Source of the DNA: Alterinioella nitratireducens
GTDB taxonomy: Bacteria; Pseudomonadota; Alphaproteobacteria; Rhodobacterales; Rhodobacteraceae
DNA length: 64,000 bases
Assembly: GCF_013155465.1 (NCBI RefSeq)
Contig: NZ_JABJVX010000007.1
Location: 62,001-126,000, forward strand
Direction: 5' to 3'
The notes beneath the pieces are model-generated. The model was given only the letters and a program-made list of their open reading frames with translations, was not told where the DNA came from and did not search any database. The position numbers and the translations under genes were made by a program. Shown piece by piece: positions 1 to 7,894 of the stretch (positions are counted from its first letter, which is position 1; each line of letters starts with the position of its first letter).

Positions 1-508
1 CACCGGCACGATCAAGGCCAACTTCCCGACCCGGATCAGCTTCCACGTCACGTCCAAGATCGACAGCCGGACCATCCTGGGCGAACAGGGGGCCGAGCAG
101 CTTCTGGGCATGGGCGACATGCTGTTCATGGCCGGCGGTTCCAGGATCACCCGCGTCCACGGGCCGTTTGTCAGCGACGAGGAGGTTGAGGAGATCGTCA
201 GCCACCTCAAGAGCTTCGGACCCCCCGATTACGCGGCAAGCGTGCTGGACGGCCCCGATGACGAGCGCGAGGGCGATATCGACGCGGTTCTTGGCCTTGG
301 CGGCAACACCAATTCCGAGGATGCGCTCTATGATCAGGCCGTCGCCATCGTGATCAAGGATCGCAAATGCTCCACCTCCTATATCCAGCGCAAGCTGGCC
401 ATCGGCTATAACAAGGCCGCGCGGCTGGTCGAGCAGATGGAGGACCAGGGGCTGATCTCAAGCGCCAACCATGTCGGCAAGCGCGAGGTTCTGGTGCCTG
501 AGCAATAA
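1..508 (+). CDS. ftsK: DNA translocase FtsK, C-terminal fragment
   Basis: The gene enters from the left edge (codons begin at base 2) and ends at TAA, leaving the last 168 residues. The first part is the end of the RecA-like motor ([15 protein letters not shown]). The final 65 or so residues form the winged-helix gamma domain ([19 protein letters not shown]), which in known FtsK proteins reads polar chromosomal KOPS sequences and contacts XerD. The full protein is a septum-anchored hexameric DNA pump that clears the chromosome terminus at division. lolA follows 59 bases downstream, an order common in Rhodobacteraceae. Confidence 0.95.
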   Translation, partial: TGTIKANFPTRISFHVTSKIDSRTILGEQGAEQLLGMGDMLFMAGGSRITRVHGPFVSDEEVEEIVSHLKSFGPPDYAASVLDGPDDEREGDIDAVLGLGGNTNSEDALYDQAVAIVIKDRKCSTSYIQRKLAIGYNKAARLVEQMEDQGLISSANHVGKREVLVPEQ

Positions 509-567
509 TGCGCCGGATGGCGCTTGCGTGAGGTGCAAACCGGGATTTCCGTGCTTAGATACAGGTC

Positions 568-1170
568 ATGAAACAGATCATCCTTGCCGCGGCCCTGTCT
601 GCCGCCACCGCCCTTCCCGCCCTCGCCGAACGCATCCCGCTGTCGGACCTGTCGAGCTATATCAACGGGATCCGCCGTGCCCAAGCCGAGTTCACCCAGA
701 TCAGCGACGATGGTGCGATCGCCACCGGAACGCTCTACATGCACCGGCCTGGCCGGATGCGGTTCGAATATGCGGGGGATGAGCAGTTGCTGGTGATCGC
801 AGGCGGCGGGCAGGTGGCAATCTTCGATGGCCGCGCCAACACCGCGCCCGAGCAATACCCGCTGCGCCGGACGCCGCTGAACCTGATCCTGGCGCGGAAT
901 GTGGACCTCAGCCGGTCGGGCATGATCATCGCGCATGAAGATGACGGCACCTCGACCCGCGTTGTGGCGCAAGACCCCGACGACCCCGAAATCGGCCAGA
1001 TCGAGATGGTCTTCACCGATGACCCGATCGAGCTGCGCCAGTGGATCATCACCGACGCCAACGGCTATGAGACAACGGTGATCCTGGGCGACATGCAGGA
1101 GGGGATCTCGACCCCCTCGCGTTATTTCAACATCCCCGCCGAGATGCGGGCGCGGGGCCTGAGCGAGTAG
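568..1170 (+). CDS. lolA: Outer membrane lipoprotein carrier protein LolA
   Basis: This 200-residue protein begins with a Sec signal peptide (MKQIILAAALSAATALPALA, cleavage before ERIPL). The mature part has the LolA pattern: an early YINGIRRAQAEFTQ stretch, GTLYMHRPGRMRFEY, then alternating strands of the half-barrel that shields lipoprotein acyl chains. LolA carries mature lipoproteins across the periplasm from LolCDE to the outer membrane. Length is normal for the family. It lies just downstream of ftsK on the same strand and is probably co-transcribed. No oddities seen. Confidence 0.93.
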   Translation: MKQIILAAALSAATALPALAERIPLSDLSSYINGIRRAQAEFTQISDDGAIATGTLYMHRPGRMRFEYAGDEQLLVIAGGGQVAIFDGRANTAPEQYPLRRTPLNLILARNVDLSRSGMIIAHEDDGTSTRVVAQDPDDPEIGQIEMVFTDDPIELRQWIITDANGYETTVILGDMQEGISTPSRYFNIPAEMRARGLSE

Positions 1171-1175
1171 GACGC

Positions 1176-1754
1176 CTACCGCGTGCAGGTTGCCAGTTGC
1201 AGCCGGTAGGTCTCGGCCCGATCCTCGACACGGTCGGCAACGCGCAGAAGCCACGGCTTGGCGTTATAGCTGCCGCGCCGGAACCCGGCATGCCCTTCAT
1301 GATAGGCCAGGTACTGGTTCCGCGCGTCGGTCAGCGGGACGCCGTTCCGCTCTACCGTGAGGTTCATGTACCAGCCGATGAAATCGCTGGCGTCGCGAAT
1401 ATTGGTGCGCCGGGCGCGGCGGTTGCCGGTGTCTTCGCGGTATTCGTCCCAGGTGCCATCCAGCGCCTGGGAATAGCCAAGCGCCGAGCTGAGCCGTCCC
1501 ATCGGGATCACCCCGATAGCATAGCGGTGCGGCGGGCGGGCGTCGCTTGCAAAGCGGCTCTCCTGTTGCATTGTCGCCATCTGAACGTGGACCGGCACGT
1601 CCCATCGCCGTTCCGTGCGCTGCATGGCGCGGTACAGATCGGGGCGTTCGCGGATCAACGCACAGGCGTTGTCCTGGTTGATGGGGGCGGGGGGCGTGCT
1701 ACCGCCGCAGGCCGAAAGGCCCAGCGCAAGCACGAGGAATATCGCGCGATTCAT
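1176..1754 (-). CDS. Lytic-transglycosylase-like (SLT) lipoprotein
   Basis: The ATG at 1754 gives MNRAIFLVLALGLSACGG, a lipoprotein signal with lipobox LSAC; the frame stays open upstream but that extension would bury the signal. The 192-residue product carries an SLT-like core: MQQESRF, whose Glu sits where SLT-family lytic transglycosylases have the catalytic acid, then GYSQALDGTWDEYR and YLAYHEGHAGF. It probably cleaves peptidoglycan glycan strands from a membrane-anchored position. It converges on lolA with only 5 bases between the stops, and is divergent from hspQ. Confidence 0.8.
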   Translation of the reverse strand: MNRAIFLVLALGLSACGGSTPPAPINQDNACALIRERPDLYRAMQRTERRWDVPVHVQMATMQQESRFASDARPPHRYAIGVIPMGRLSSALGYSQALDGTWDEYREDTGNRRARRTNIRDASDFIGWYMNLTVERNGVPLTDARNQYLAYHEGHAGFRRGSYNAKPWLLRVADRVEDRAETYRLQLATCTR

Positions 1755-1952
1755 GGATGTGGTTGCCTGCTCAAGGTTTTTTATTTGGGGCAGGTTAGCC
1801 GATTTTTCCGCGCGAGGGAACGGGTCAGGGGGCCGCAAGCGGCAAAACCGGCCTCAACCTGATCACAATCTGTTTCCCATCAAATTATTGCACATACATG
1901 GACAATCCGCCCCGGTAGGGGTTAGGACGAGGATCGGAAGGATGAAGGGCCG

Positions 1953-2279
1953 ATGCTGAAGACACGCGCGAAATTCACGCTTGGCCAGGTCGTCAAGCAC
2001 CGTAAACACCCGTTCCGCGGGGTTATTTTCGATATCGACCCGGAATTTGCCAATTCCGAGGAATGGTATGACGCGATTCCCGAAGGCTCCCGGCCCTCCA
2101 AGGCGCAACCCTTCTACCACCTCCTGGCCGAGAACGATCAGAGCTACTATGTGGCCTATGTGTCCGAGCAGAACCTTGAGCTTGACCAGACCGGGGAACC
2201 TGTCGATCACCCCGAACTGGCCGAACTGTTCGGCGATTTCGAGAACGGGCGCTATCCGTTGGAGTTTCGGCTGAATTAG
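1953..2279 (+). CDS. hspQ: Heat shock protein HspQ (hemimethylated-DNA-binding YccV fold)
   Basis: 108 residues matching the YccV/HspQ family end to end: FTLGQVVKHRKHPFRGVIFD, then DPEF, PFYHLLAEND and YVAYVSEQNL. In E. coli HspQ is an adaptor and specificity enhancer for Lon protease and also binds hemimethylated DNA; the role here is inferred from the family. A purine-rich ribosome site (GGAAGGATGAAGGG) precedes the ATG. An 8-bp hairpin follows the stop and separates it from the convergent gene at 2307. Confidence 0.88.
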   Translation: MLKTRAKFTLGQVVKHRKHPFRGVIFDIDPEFANSEEWYDAIPEGSRPSKAQPFYHLLAENDQSYYVAYVSEQNLELDQTGEPVDHPELAELFGDFENGRYPLEFRLN

Positions 2280-2281
2280 GG

Positions 2282-2304
2282 CGTTTCAGTTCAAACCTGA
2301 AACG
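2282..2304. terminator. Hairpin between convergent hspQ and ggt-like gene
   Basis: CGTTTCAG (2282..2289) and CTGAAACG (2297..2304) form a perfect 8-bp stem with a 7-base loop, placed exactly between two convergent stop codons. It lacks a long T run on either side, so it is at best a weak bidirectional terminator. Confidence 0.55.
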
Positions 2305-2306
2305 AT

Positions 2307-3890
2307 CTAATAGCCGAGCGCGCAGCCGTCCTTGCGCGGATCGGACGCCCCCATCAACACACCCGTTTTTGCGTCGATCCTGATCGCCTGCGCGCCGCCG
2401 ATGGCTGTGGGGGGCGTGACCGGCTTATGGCCCAGATCGGCGAGGGCCTGCACGACCTCGGGCTCGTAGCCACGCTCGATCCGCAGGTCGCCCGCCTCCC
2501 AGAAACAGCGCGGGCCGTCGATGGCGGCCTGCGGCTCCATCCCGAAATCGACCATGTTCGAGATGAAGCGCACATGGCCCGTCGATTGATATTGCCCGCC
2601 CATCACGCCGAAGGGCATTTCCGATCCATCCGCCTCGCGCAGGAAGGCCGGGATGATCGTGTGCATCGGGCGCTTGCGCGGCCCGGCCTCGTTCGGGTGA
2701 TCTTTCTCCAGCGAGAAGCCGGTGCCGCGGTTCTGCATCAAGATGCCGAACTGATCGGTGGCCAGGCCCGAGCCGAAGGAGTTGAAGATCGAATAGATCA
2801 GAGACACGGCCATCCGGTCGCGATCGACCACGGTGAGATAGACGGTGTCCCTGTGCACCCCTTCCGAGGTGATATGCGGGTTCGCGATCACCTGTTGCGG
2901 GTCGATCAGCGCGGCCAATCCCCGCGCCGTCGCCGGGTCCAGCAGATGCGCAAGCCGCGTGACGTGGTCGAAATCGGCGACAAAGCGGTTGCGCGCGTCA
3001 TAGGCCAGCTTGGTCGCCTCGACCTCGATATGCGCGCGCTCCGCGCCGAAAGGCTCCATCCCCGCAATGTCGAAATGGCTGAGGATATTCGCAATCAGGA
3101 TCGCCGTCGCGCCTTGCCCGTTGGGGGGCAATTCGGTCAGCTCGACAGCCTTGTAGGTTCCGCTGATCGGCGTGACGTAATCGCAGGCGGTCGCGGCCAG
3201 ATCGTCCAGCGTATGCGTGCCGCCAAGCGCGGTCATCGAGGCGACGATATCCTCGGCCACCTCGCCCTCGTAGAACCCGGCGCGGCCCTCCCGTGTGATG
3301 CGCCGCAGGACATCGGCTTGCGCGGGGGCGCGGAACGCCTGGCCCATCTTTAGCGCGGCACCGTTATTCAGGTAGAAGTCGCGCGCGCGCCCGTGCAGCA
3401 GCGCCGGACCCGATTGCCAGTCCGAGGCCACGCGCGGGGCGACCGGCACACCGGCCTCGGCATAATGGATCGCGGGGGCCAGCACCTCGGCCATTTCCAT
3501 CCGGCCCATGTCGCCATGCAACCGGCAGAAAGCATCGACCGCGCCGGGAATGGTGACGGCGGCGGGGTCGTGGACGGGCATCTTGCTGTGCCCTGCGTCG
3601 CGCAGCGCGTCGGCGGACAAGCCGCGAGGGGCCCGGCCCGAGCCGTTCAGCCCGATCAGATCATCGGCGCCCGGCCGTTTCACCAGGGCAAAGCAATCGC
3701 CGCCGATCCCGGTCATGTGAGGCTCGCAGATCCCAAGCAGAACGGCCGCCCCGATGGCCGCGTCGATGGCATTTCCACCGCCCTCAAGCAGGGATATTGC
3801 GACCTTGGCGGCAAGGGGGTGGGACGTTGCGCAAACCCCGTTCTCGGCATAGACCGCCGACCGCCCGCTGGTATGAAAATCCCGCATCAT
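2307..3890 (-). CDS. Gamma-glutamyltransferase family protein
   Basis: 527 residues from the ATG at 3890, preceded by AGGAACAGG; a second ATG follows directly at 3887. The order is that of the Ntn-hydrolase GGT family: ATSHPLAAKVAISLLEGGGN near the N-terminus, ELPPNGQGATAI mid-protein, and DTVYLTVVD, whose Thr aligns with the nucleophile created by self-cleavage. GGMGGQYQ-type glycine patches (VMGGQYQSTGH) follow. No signal peptide is visible, unlike periplasmic E. coli Ggt, so it may be a cytoplasmic relative acting on a gamma-glutamyl or oxamate-like substrate. The substrate cannot be told from sequence. Confidence 0.85.
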   Translation of the reverse strand: MMRDFHTSGRSAVYAENGVCATSHPLAAKVAISLLEGGGNAIDAAIGAAVLLGICEPHMTGIGGDCFALVKRPGADDLIGLNGSGRAPRGLSADALRDAGHSKMPVHDPAAVTIPGAVDAFCRLHGDMGRMEMAEVLAPAIHYAEAGVPVAPRVASDWQSGPALLHGRARDFYLNNGAALKMGQAFRAPAQADVLRRITREGRAGFYEGEVAEDIVASMTALGGTHTLDDLAATACDYVTPISGTYKAVELTELPPNGQGATAILIANILSHFDIAGMEPFGAERAHIEVEATKLAYDARNRFVADFDHVTRLAHLLDPATARGLAALIDPQQVIANPHITSEGVHRDTVYLTVVDRDRMAVSLIYSIFNSFGSGLATDQFGILMQNRGTGFSLEKDHPNEAGPRKRPMHTIIPAFLREADGSEMPFGVMGGQYQSTGHVRFISNMVDFGMEPQAAIDGPRCFWEAGDLRIERGYEPEVVQALADLGHKPVTPPTAIGGAQAIRIDAKTGVLMGASDPRKDGCALGY

Positions 3891-4133
3891 CCTGTTCCTG
3901 TCACATCGCGTTTCGCGGCAGGTTAGGGAATTTGTCGGCAGGGGCAAGGGAGGGGGCGGTCCTCGGCACCGCGCCACTGGGTGGGGGCTTGCAGACACGG
4001 TGCCGAGGGAAGCTTTTGCAGCTACAGGGGCGATGGATAGGCCCGCTTCCCGGCGATTGTTTGAACTGAATGGGGCGAAAATGCGGTTCCCGCCATCCGT
4101 TGAGAAACGGACAGGGATGGTGTTGACGATTGT

Positions 4134-4610
4134 TCAGGAATCGAGATCAATCCGGAATCGCACATGGTTCTCTTCCGCGACACGGCGATAGCTCAAACCT
4201 TGCGTCAGGTCGTGGATCAGGCCCCATCCGAACCCCCCTTCGGGCAGATCGTCCATGCGCATCGCATCCAGATCGTAGCGCCTGGGACAGGGCAGTTTGC
4301 CCCCCGGCATCGCCCGGCCCTTGTCGCGCAAATGGCACCAGATGGCGCGCCCATGCACCGACGCCTCCAACGTCATGTCGCCGCTATCGGCCCCTGCATA
4401 GGCATGCTCGACGATATTGTTCATGATCTCGGCCAGGACCAGTTCCAGCCGGATCAAGGCGTCCTCCGGCAGGCCGAGCCGGATCAGGTTGCCGCGCAGG
4501 CCCGTCAGGGCGCGGCTGACCTCCGCCGACGTAGCGCCGATGATGGCGCTTTGCGACCAGCCCAGGATCGGCGGCGACAGATCGCCCTGCGTCACAGGCT
4601 CAGGCGTCAT
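4134..4610 (-). CDS. RsbW-like serine kinase / anti-sigma ATP-binding protein
   Basis: 158 residues forming one GHKL ATPase domain: N box LAEIMNNIVEHAYAG (about residues 58-72), then the G2 region GGFGWGLIHDLTQGL. There is no dimerisation or His-phosphorylation domain, as in RsbW/SpoIIAB anti-sigma kinases. Its start overlaps the stop of the STAS gene by 4 bases (ATGA), so the two are translationally coupled. Such kinases bind a sigma factor or phosphorylate the STAS partner. No sigma factor or PP2C phosphatase is visible nearby, so the target is unknown. Confidence 0.82.
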   Translation of the reverse strand: MTPEPVTQGDLSPPILGWSQSAIIGATSAEVSRALTGLRGNLIRLGLPEDALIRLELVLAEIMNNIVEHAYAGADSGDMTLEASVHGRAIWCHLRDKGRAMPGGKLPCPRRYDLDAMRMDDLPEGGFGWGLIHDLTQGLSYRRVAEENHVRFRIDLDS

Positions 4611-4951
4611 GCAGCGGGGGCCACACCATGTGCGGTGAGGGCATCGGCCACCGTGTCGTGGATCGGAAAGACCGTGTTCATCCGGGTCAGTTGCATGACC
4701 TTTTCCACCGCGGGCGACAGCGCGGCCAGTTCCAGCGCCCGGTCCGGGCCAAGCAGCTTGCGCGCGGCGACGACTGCGCCCAACCCGCTGCTGTCCAGGA
4801 AGGTCACCCGCCCCAGATCCAGCACCACCGGCCCGGCCACATCCGCGGTAATGTCGCGGAAGCGGTCCTTGAACTGGATGGCGATGGCGGCGTCGATCCG
4901 GTCATTGCCGACACGCAGGACCGAGACCGCCCCTTGCGGTTGTAAACTCAT
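4607..4951 (-). CDS. STAS-domain anti-anti-sigma factor
   Basis: 114 residues from ATG 4951. The STAS hallmark VVLDLGRVTFLDSSGLGAVV carries the DSSGLG serine that RsbW-type kinases phosphorylate. Start choice is uncertain: AAAGGAG lies 14 bases before this ATG, while an in-frame TTG at 4957 sits 8 bases after that site, so a start two codons earlier is possible. It overlaps the anti-sigma-like gene by 4 bases, and together they look like a partner-switching module. The frame is open far upstream on this strand, but that part is antisense to the thiolase gene. Confidence 0.85.
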   Translation of the reverse strand: MSLQPQGAVSVLRVGNDRIDAAIAIQFKDRFRDITADVAGPVVLDLGRVTFLDSSGLGAVVAARKLLGPDRALELAALSPAVEKVMQLTRMNTVFPIHDTVADALTAHGVAPAA

Positions 4952-5047
4952 CTCCAACGTCACACTCCTTTCATCTCTTGCGGAAAACCCTAGACGCCAA
5001 TCCTTTCCAAACGGTATCGAGTGGGCAGACCGAAAACGGAGGGTTTT

Positions 5048-6225
5048 ATGGAAAACGTGGTGATCTGCGGCGCGGCCCGCACGCCGATGGGCGGCTTTCA
5101 GGGCTGTTTTTCCGATCAGACCGCCGCCGATCTGGGCGGTGTGGCGATTTCCGCCGCCCTGAAACAGGTGGGTGCCGATGCGGCACAGGTGAACGAGCTT
5201 CTGATGGGATGCGTATTGCCGGCGGGTCAGGGCCAGGCCCCGGCGCGGCAGGCGGGGTTCAAGGCCGGTCTTGGCCAGGAGGTGCCCGCCACGACGCTGA
5301 ACAAGATGTGCGGCTCCGGCATGAAGGCGGCGATGATCGCCTATGACCAGCTGGCGCTCGGCGGGTCCGACATGATCGTCGCGGGCGGTATGGAGAGCAT
5401 GACGAACGCCCCCTACCTGATGCCGCAAATGCGTGGCGGCGCGCGGATCGGACATGGCCAGGTCATCGACCACATGTTCCTCGACGGGCTCGAGGACGCC
5501 TATGACAAAGGCCGCCTGATGGGCAGTTTCGCCGAGGATTGCGCCGAGAAATTCCAGCTCAGCCGCGCGGCGCAGGACGACTACGCGCTGGCCTCGCTGG
5601 ACCGGGCGCAAACCGCGCAGAAAAGCGGCGCCTTCGCCGATGAAATCGCCGCCGTGACCCTGACCATCCGCAAGGGCGAGGCGGTCGTCGGCGAGGATGA
5701 ACAACCCGGCAAGGCACGGCCCGAGAAAATCCCACACCTCAAGCCCGCCTTCCGCAAGGATGGCACGGTGACGGCGGCCAATTCTTCCTCGATCTCGGAC
5801 GGGGCGGCGGCGCTTCTCATGGCGCGCGAGGATGCGGCGACGGCACAGGGCCTGCCGATCCGCGCCCGCATCCTGGGCCATGCCAGCCACGGACAGGAGC
5901 CCGGCTGGTTCACCACTGCGCCTGTCCCCGCCGCCGAGAAATTGCTGAAACGGCTCGGCTGGCGTGTCGAGGATGTCGACCTTTGGGAGGTTAACGAGGC
6001 CTTCGCGGTCGTGCCGATGGCGTTCATGCAGCATCTTGGAATCGCCCACGACAAGGTCAACGTCAATGGCGGCGCCTGTGCACTTGGCCACCCGATCGGG
6101 GCCTCCGGCGCACGGATCATGGTCACGCTCCTCAACGCGCTCGAAAAACGCGACCTCAAACGCGGCATCGCGGCGATCTGCATCGGGGGGGCGAAGGAAC
6201 GGCCATTGCGATCGAACGGGTCTGA
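5048..6225 (+). CDS. Acetyl-CoA acetyltransferase (thiolase), frameshifted near C-terminus
   Basis: Start ATG 5048 gives MENVVICGAARTPMGGF. The thiolase triad is all present: Cys88 in LNKMCGSG, His348 in CALGHPIGASG and Cys378 in AAICIGG, at the family's usual spacing. Directly after Cys378 the frame slips: a run of 7 G (6185..6191) where 8 are needed for the normal ending GGGEGTAIAIERV, which is readable in the next frame and stops at 6225 (392 residues in total). As written, the protein instead runs into unrelated residues to 6310. Either a homopolymer sequencing error or a real mutation that spares the active site. Reaction: condensation or cleavage of acetoacetyl-CoA. Confidence 0.9.
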
Positions 6226-6260
6226 CCTCCATCATCTTGGTAGAAATACTTCAGGGGGGT

Positions 6261-6283
6261 GCGGGGGGACAGGGTCCCCCCGC
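6261..6283 (+). terminator. GC-rich hairpin after the thiolase gene
   Basis: GCGGGGGGAC (6261..6270) and GTCCCCCCGC (6274..6283) make a perfect 10-bp stem with a 3-base loop, 36 bases after the in-frame thiolase stop. It is strong but has no T tract; it lies inside the spurious C-terminal extension created by the frameshift, which supports the stop at 6225. Confidence 0.6.
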
Positions 6284-6334
6284 GGATCGGATTGCGCAGC
6301 AATTCGATAACATCTCAACCAGGCGACTACCCAA

Positions 6335-6790
6335 ATGACCATTCACTACCCCACCCTCGCGCGCAGCATCGCCAGCCTTACCGAAGGCGAGACCGATGAG
6401 GTCGCCCTCATGGCCACGCTGGCCTGCGAGATCCACCATGCCGACGACCGCTTCGACTGGACCGGGTTCTACCGCGTCACCGGGCCAGGGATGCTCAAGA
6501 TCGGCCCCTATCAGGGCGGGCATGGCTGCCTCAGCATCCCGTTTTCACGCGGCGTCTGTGGTGCTGCGGCGCGGACGGGGCAGGTGCAATTGATCCCGGA
6601 TGTCGATGCCTTCCCCGGCCACATCGCCTGCGCCTCCTCGACCCGGTCGGAACTGGTCTTGCCGGTCTGGAACAGGGCGGGTGAGCTGATCGCGGTACTG
6701 GATATCGACAGCGATCAACCGGACGCCTTTCGCCAGGAGGATGCCGATCAGCTTGCGGTCATTCTGCACCGGGCCTTTGCCTCGTCTTGA
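6335..6790 (+). CDS. msrC: Free methionine-(R)-sulfoxide reductase (GAF domain)
   Basis: 151 residues forming one GAF domain of the fRMsr type: FDWTGFYRV, GPYQGGHGCLSIPFSRGVCG and FPGHIACASSTRSELVLPV. All three cysteines of the known catalytic and resolving set are present (GHGC, GVCG, HIAC), so it should reduce free L-methionine-R-sulfoxide with thioredoxin as electron donor. A long hairpin (11-bp stem, 6801..6836) follows its stop. The symbol follows the E. coli homologue yebR/msrC. Confidence 0.88.
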   Translation: MTIHYPTLARSIASLTEGETDEVALMATLACEIHHADDRFDWTGFYRVTGPGMLKIGPYQGGHGCLSIPFSRGVCGAAARTGQVQLIPDVDAFPGHIACASSTRSELVLPVWNRAGELIAVLDIDSDQPDAFRQEDADQLAVILHRAFASS

Positions 6791-6800
6791 CCCGACGCCC

Positions 6801-6836
6801 GCCATTGCCCGTCGGCTTGGCTTGGCGGGCAATGGC
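6801..6836 (+). terminator. Hairpin downstream of fRMsr gene
   Basis: GCCATTGCCCG (6801..6811) pairs perfectly with CGGGCAATGGC (6826..6836) around a 14-base loop that contains the repeat GGCTTGGCTTGG. No T tract follows. It sits 11 bases after the stop codon and 125 bases before the next start, so it is probably a terminator or an RNA 3'-end stabiliser. Confidence 0.55.
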
Positions 6837-6961
6837 CCAACCTGCGCACAATGCCCGAAAGAAGCATAAGACAAGGCAGCGTCTTTCGATGCAAACCAAA
6901 CGCAAAGTGCTATAGAAGGGCAGAACGTCGACCGGGGACAGACCAGAAAGGGGCAGACCAG

Positions 6962-7870
6962 ATGGCCGGAAGTCAGGATTTCATCGCCGATCCGCGCAAC
7001 GACAAGGTGGAGCTTTACCTCAACGGCGACTTCGTGCCGCGCGACAAGGCGATGGTCTCGGTCTTCGACGCGGGCTGGATCCTGGGCGATGGTATCTGGG
7101 AGGGCCTGCGCAACCATGGCGGGCGCCTGGCCTTCATGGAGCGACACCTCGACCGCCTTTTCATGGGGGCCACCGCCATCGACCTCGATATCGGCTTGAC
7201 CCGCGACGAGGTGCGCAAGGCGCTTGAGGATACGCTGGAGCATAACGGCATGACCGGCGAGGATGGCGTGCATGTCCGGCTGATGATCACCCGCGGCCTC
7301 AAGAAGACGCCGAACCAGGACCCGCGCCACACCATCGGCGGCCCGACCGTGGTGATCGTGCCCGAATACAAGCCCGCCAGCCCCGAGATCCTCAAGACCG
7401 GCCTGACCCTCTTCACCTCGGCCATCCGCTGCTGCCGCGCAGACATGTTCGACATGCGGCTGAACACGCATTCGCGGCTGAACCTGATCATGGCGCTGAC
7501 CCAGGCGATCAAGGCGGGGGCGGATGAGGCGTTGATGCTGGACGACCGGGGCTTCGTGGCCAGTTGCAATGCCACCAATTTCTTCATCGTGCGCCACGGC
7601 AAGGTCATGACCTCGACCGGGGCCAACTGTTTCAACGGCATCACGCGCGCCAACATGATCGAGCTGTGCGAGCAGCTTGGCATTCCGTGCGCGGAACGCG
7701 ACTTCTCGCTCGCCCAAGTCTATGACGCGGATGAGGTCTTCGTCACCGGATCGTTCGGCGGGCTGACCCCGGTGGCGATGGTCGACGGGCGCAAGATCCG
7801 GCAGATCATGGGCCCGGTTTCGACCAGGCTGCGCGAGGCCTATATCGACTATGCGAAAACGGCGGAGTGA
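6962..7870 (+). CDS. PLP-dependent aminotransferase class IV (BCAT/D-AAT fold), lysine site altered
   Basis: 302 residues from ATG 6962. Fold-type IV landmarks are clear: VFDAGWILGDGIWEGLR, HVRLMITRGLKKTP, GADEALMLDDRGFVASCNATNFF and EVFVTGSFGGLTPV. The Schiff-base lysine of the closest family I know sits in an SHSKLN motif; here the equivalent is THSRLN, putting Arg172 (codon CGG, 7475..7477) at that place, with no other lysine nearby. If right, ordinary transamination would be impaired. It could instead be a lineage-specific variant or another activity. It is a single gene with a hairpin upstream and a divergent signalling gene downstream. Confidence 0.82.
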   Translation: MAGSQDFIADPRNDKVELYLNGDFVPRDKAMVSVFDAGWILGDGIWEGLRNHGGRLAFMERHLDRLFMGATAIDLDIGLTRDEVRKALEDTLEHNGMTGEDGVHVRLMITRGLKKTPNQDPRHTIGGPTVVIVPEYKPASPEILKTGLTLFTSAIRCCRADMFDMRLNTHSRLNLIMALTQAIKAGADEALMLDDRGFVASCNATNFFIVRHGKVMTSTGANCFNGITRANMIELCEQLGIPCAERDFSLAQVYDADEVFVTGSFGGLTPVAMVDGRKIRQIMGPVSTRLREAYIDYAKTAE

Positions 7871-7894
7871 GGCGCGAAGAGCCTGAAATCCGCC

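Noticed and set aside
4952-6235. A long minus-strand extension upstream of the STAS gene
   Set aside because: It is antisense to the thiolase, and the STAS domain and a ribosome site begin near 4951.
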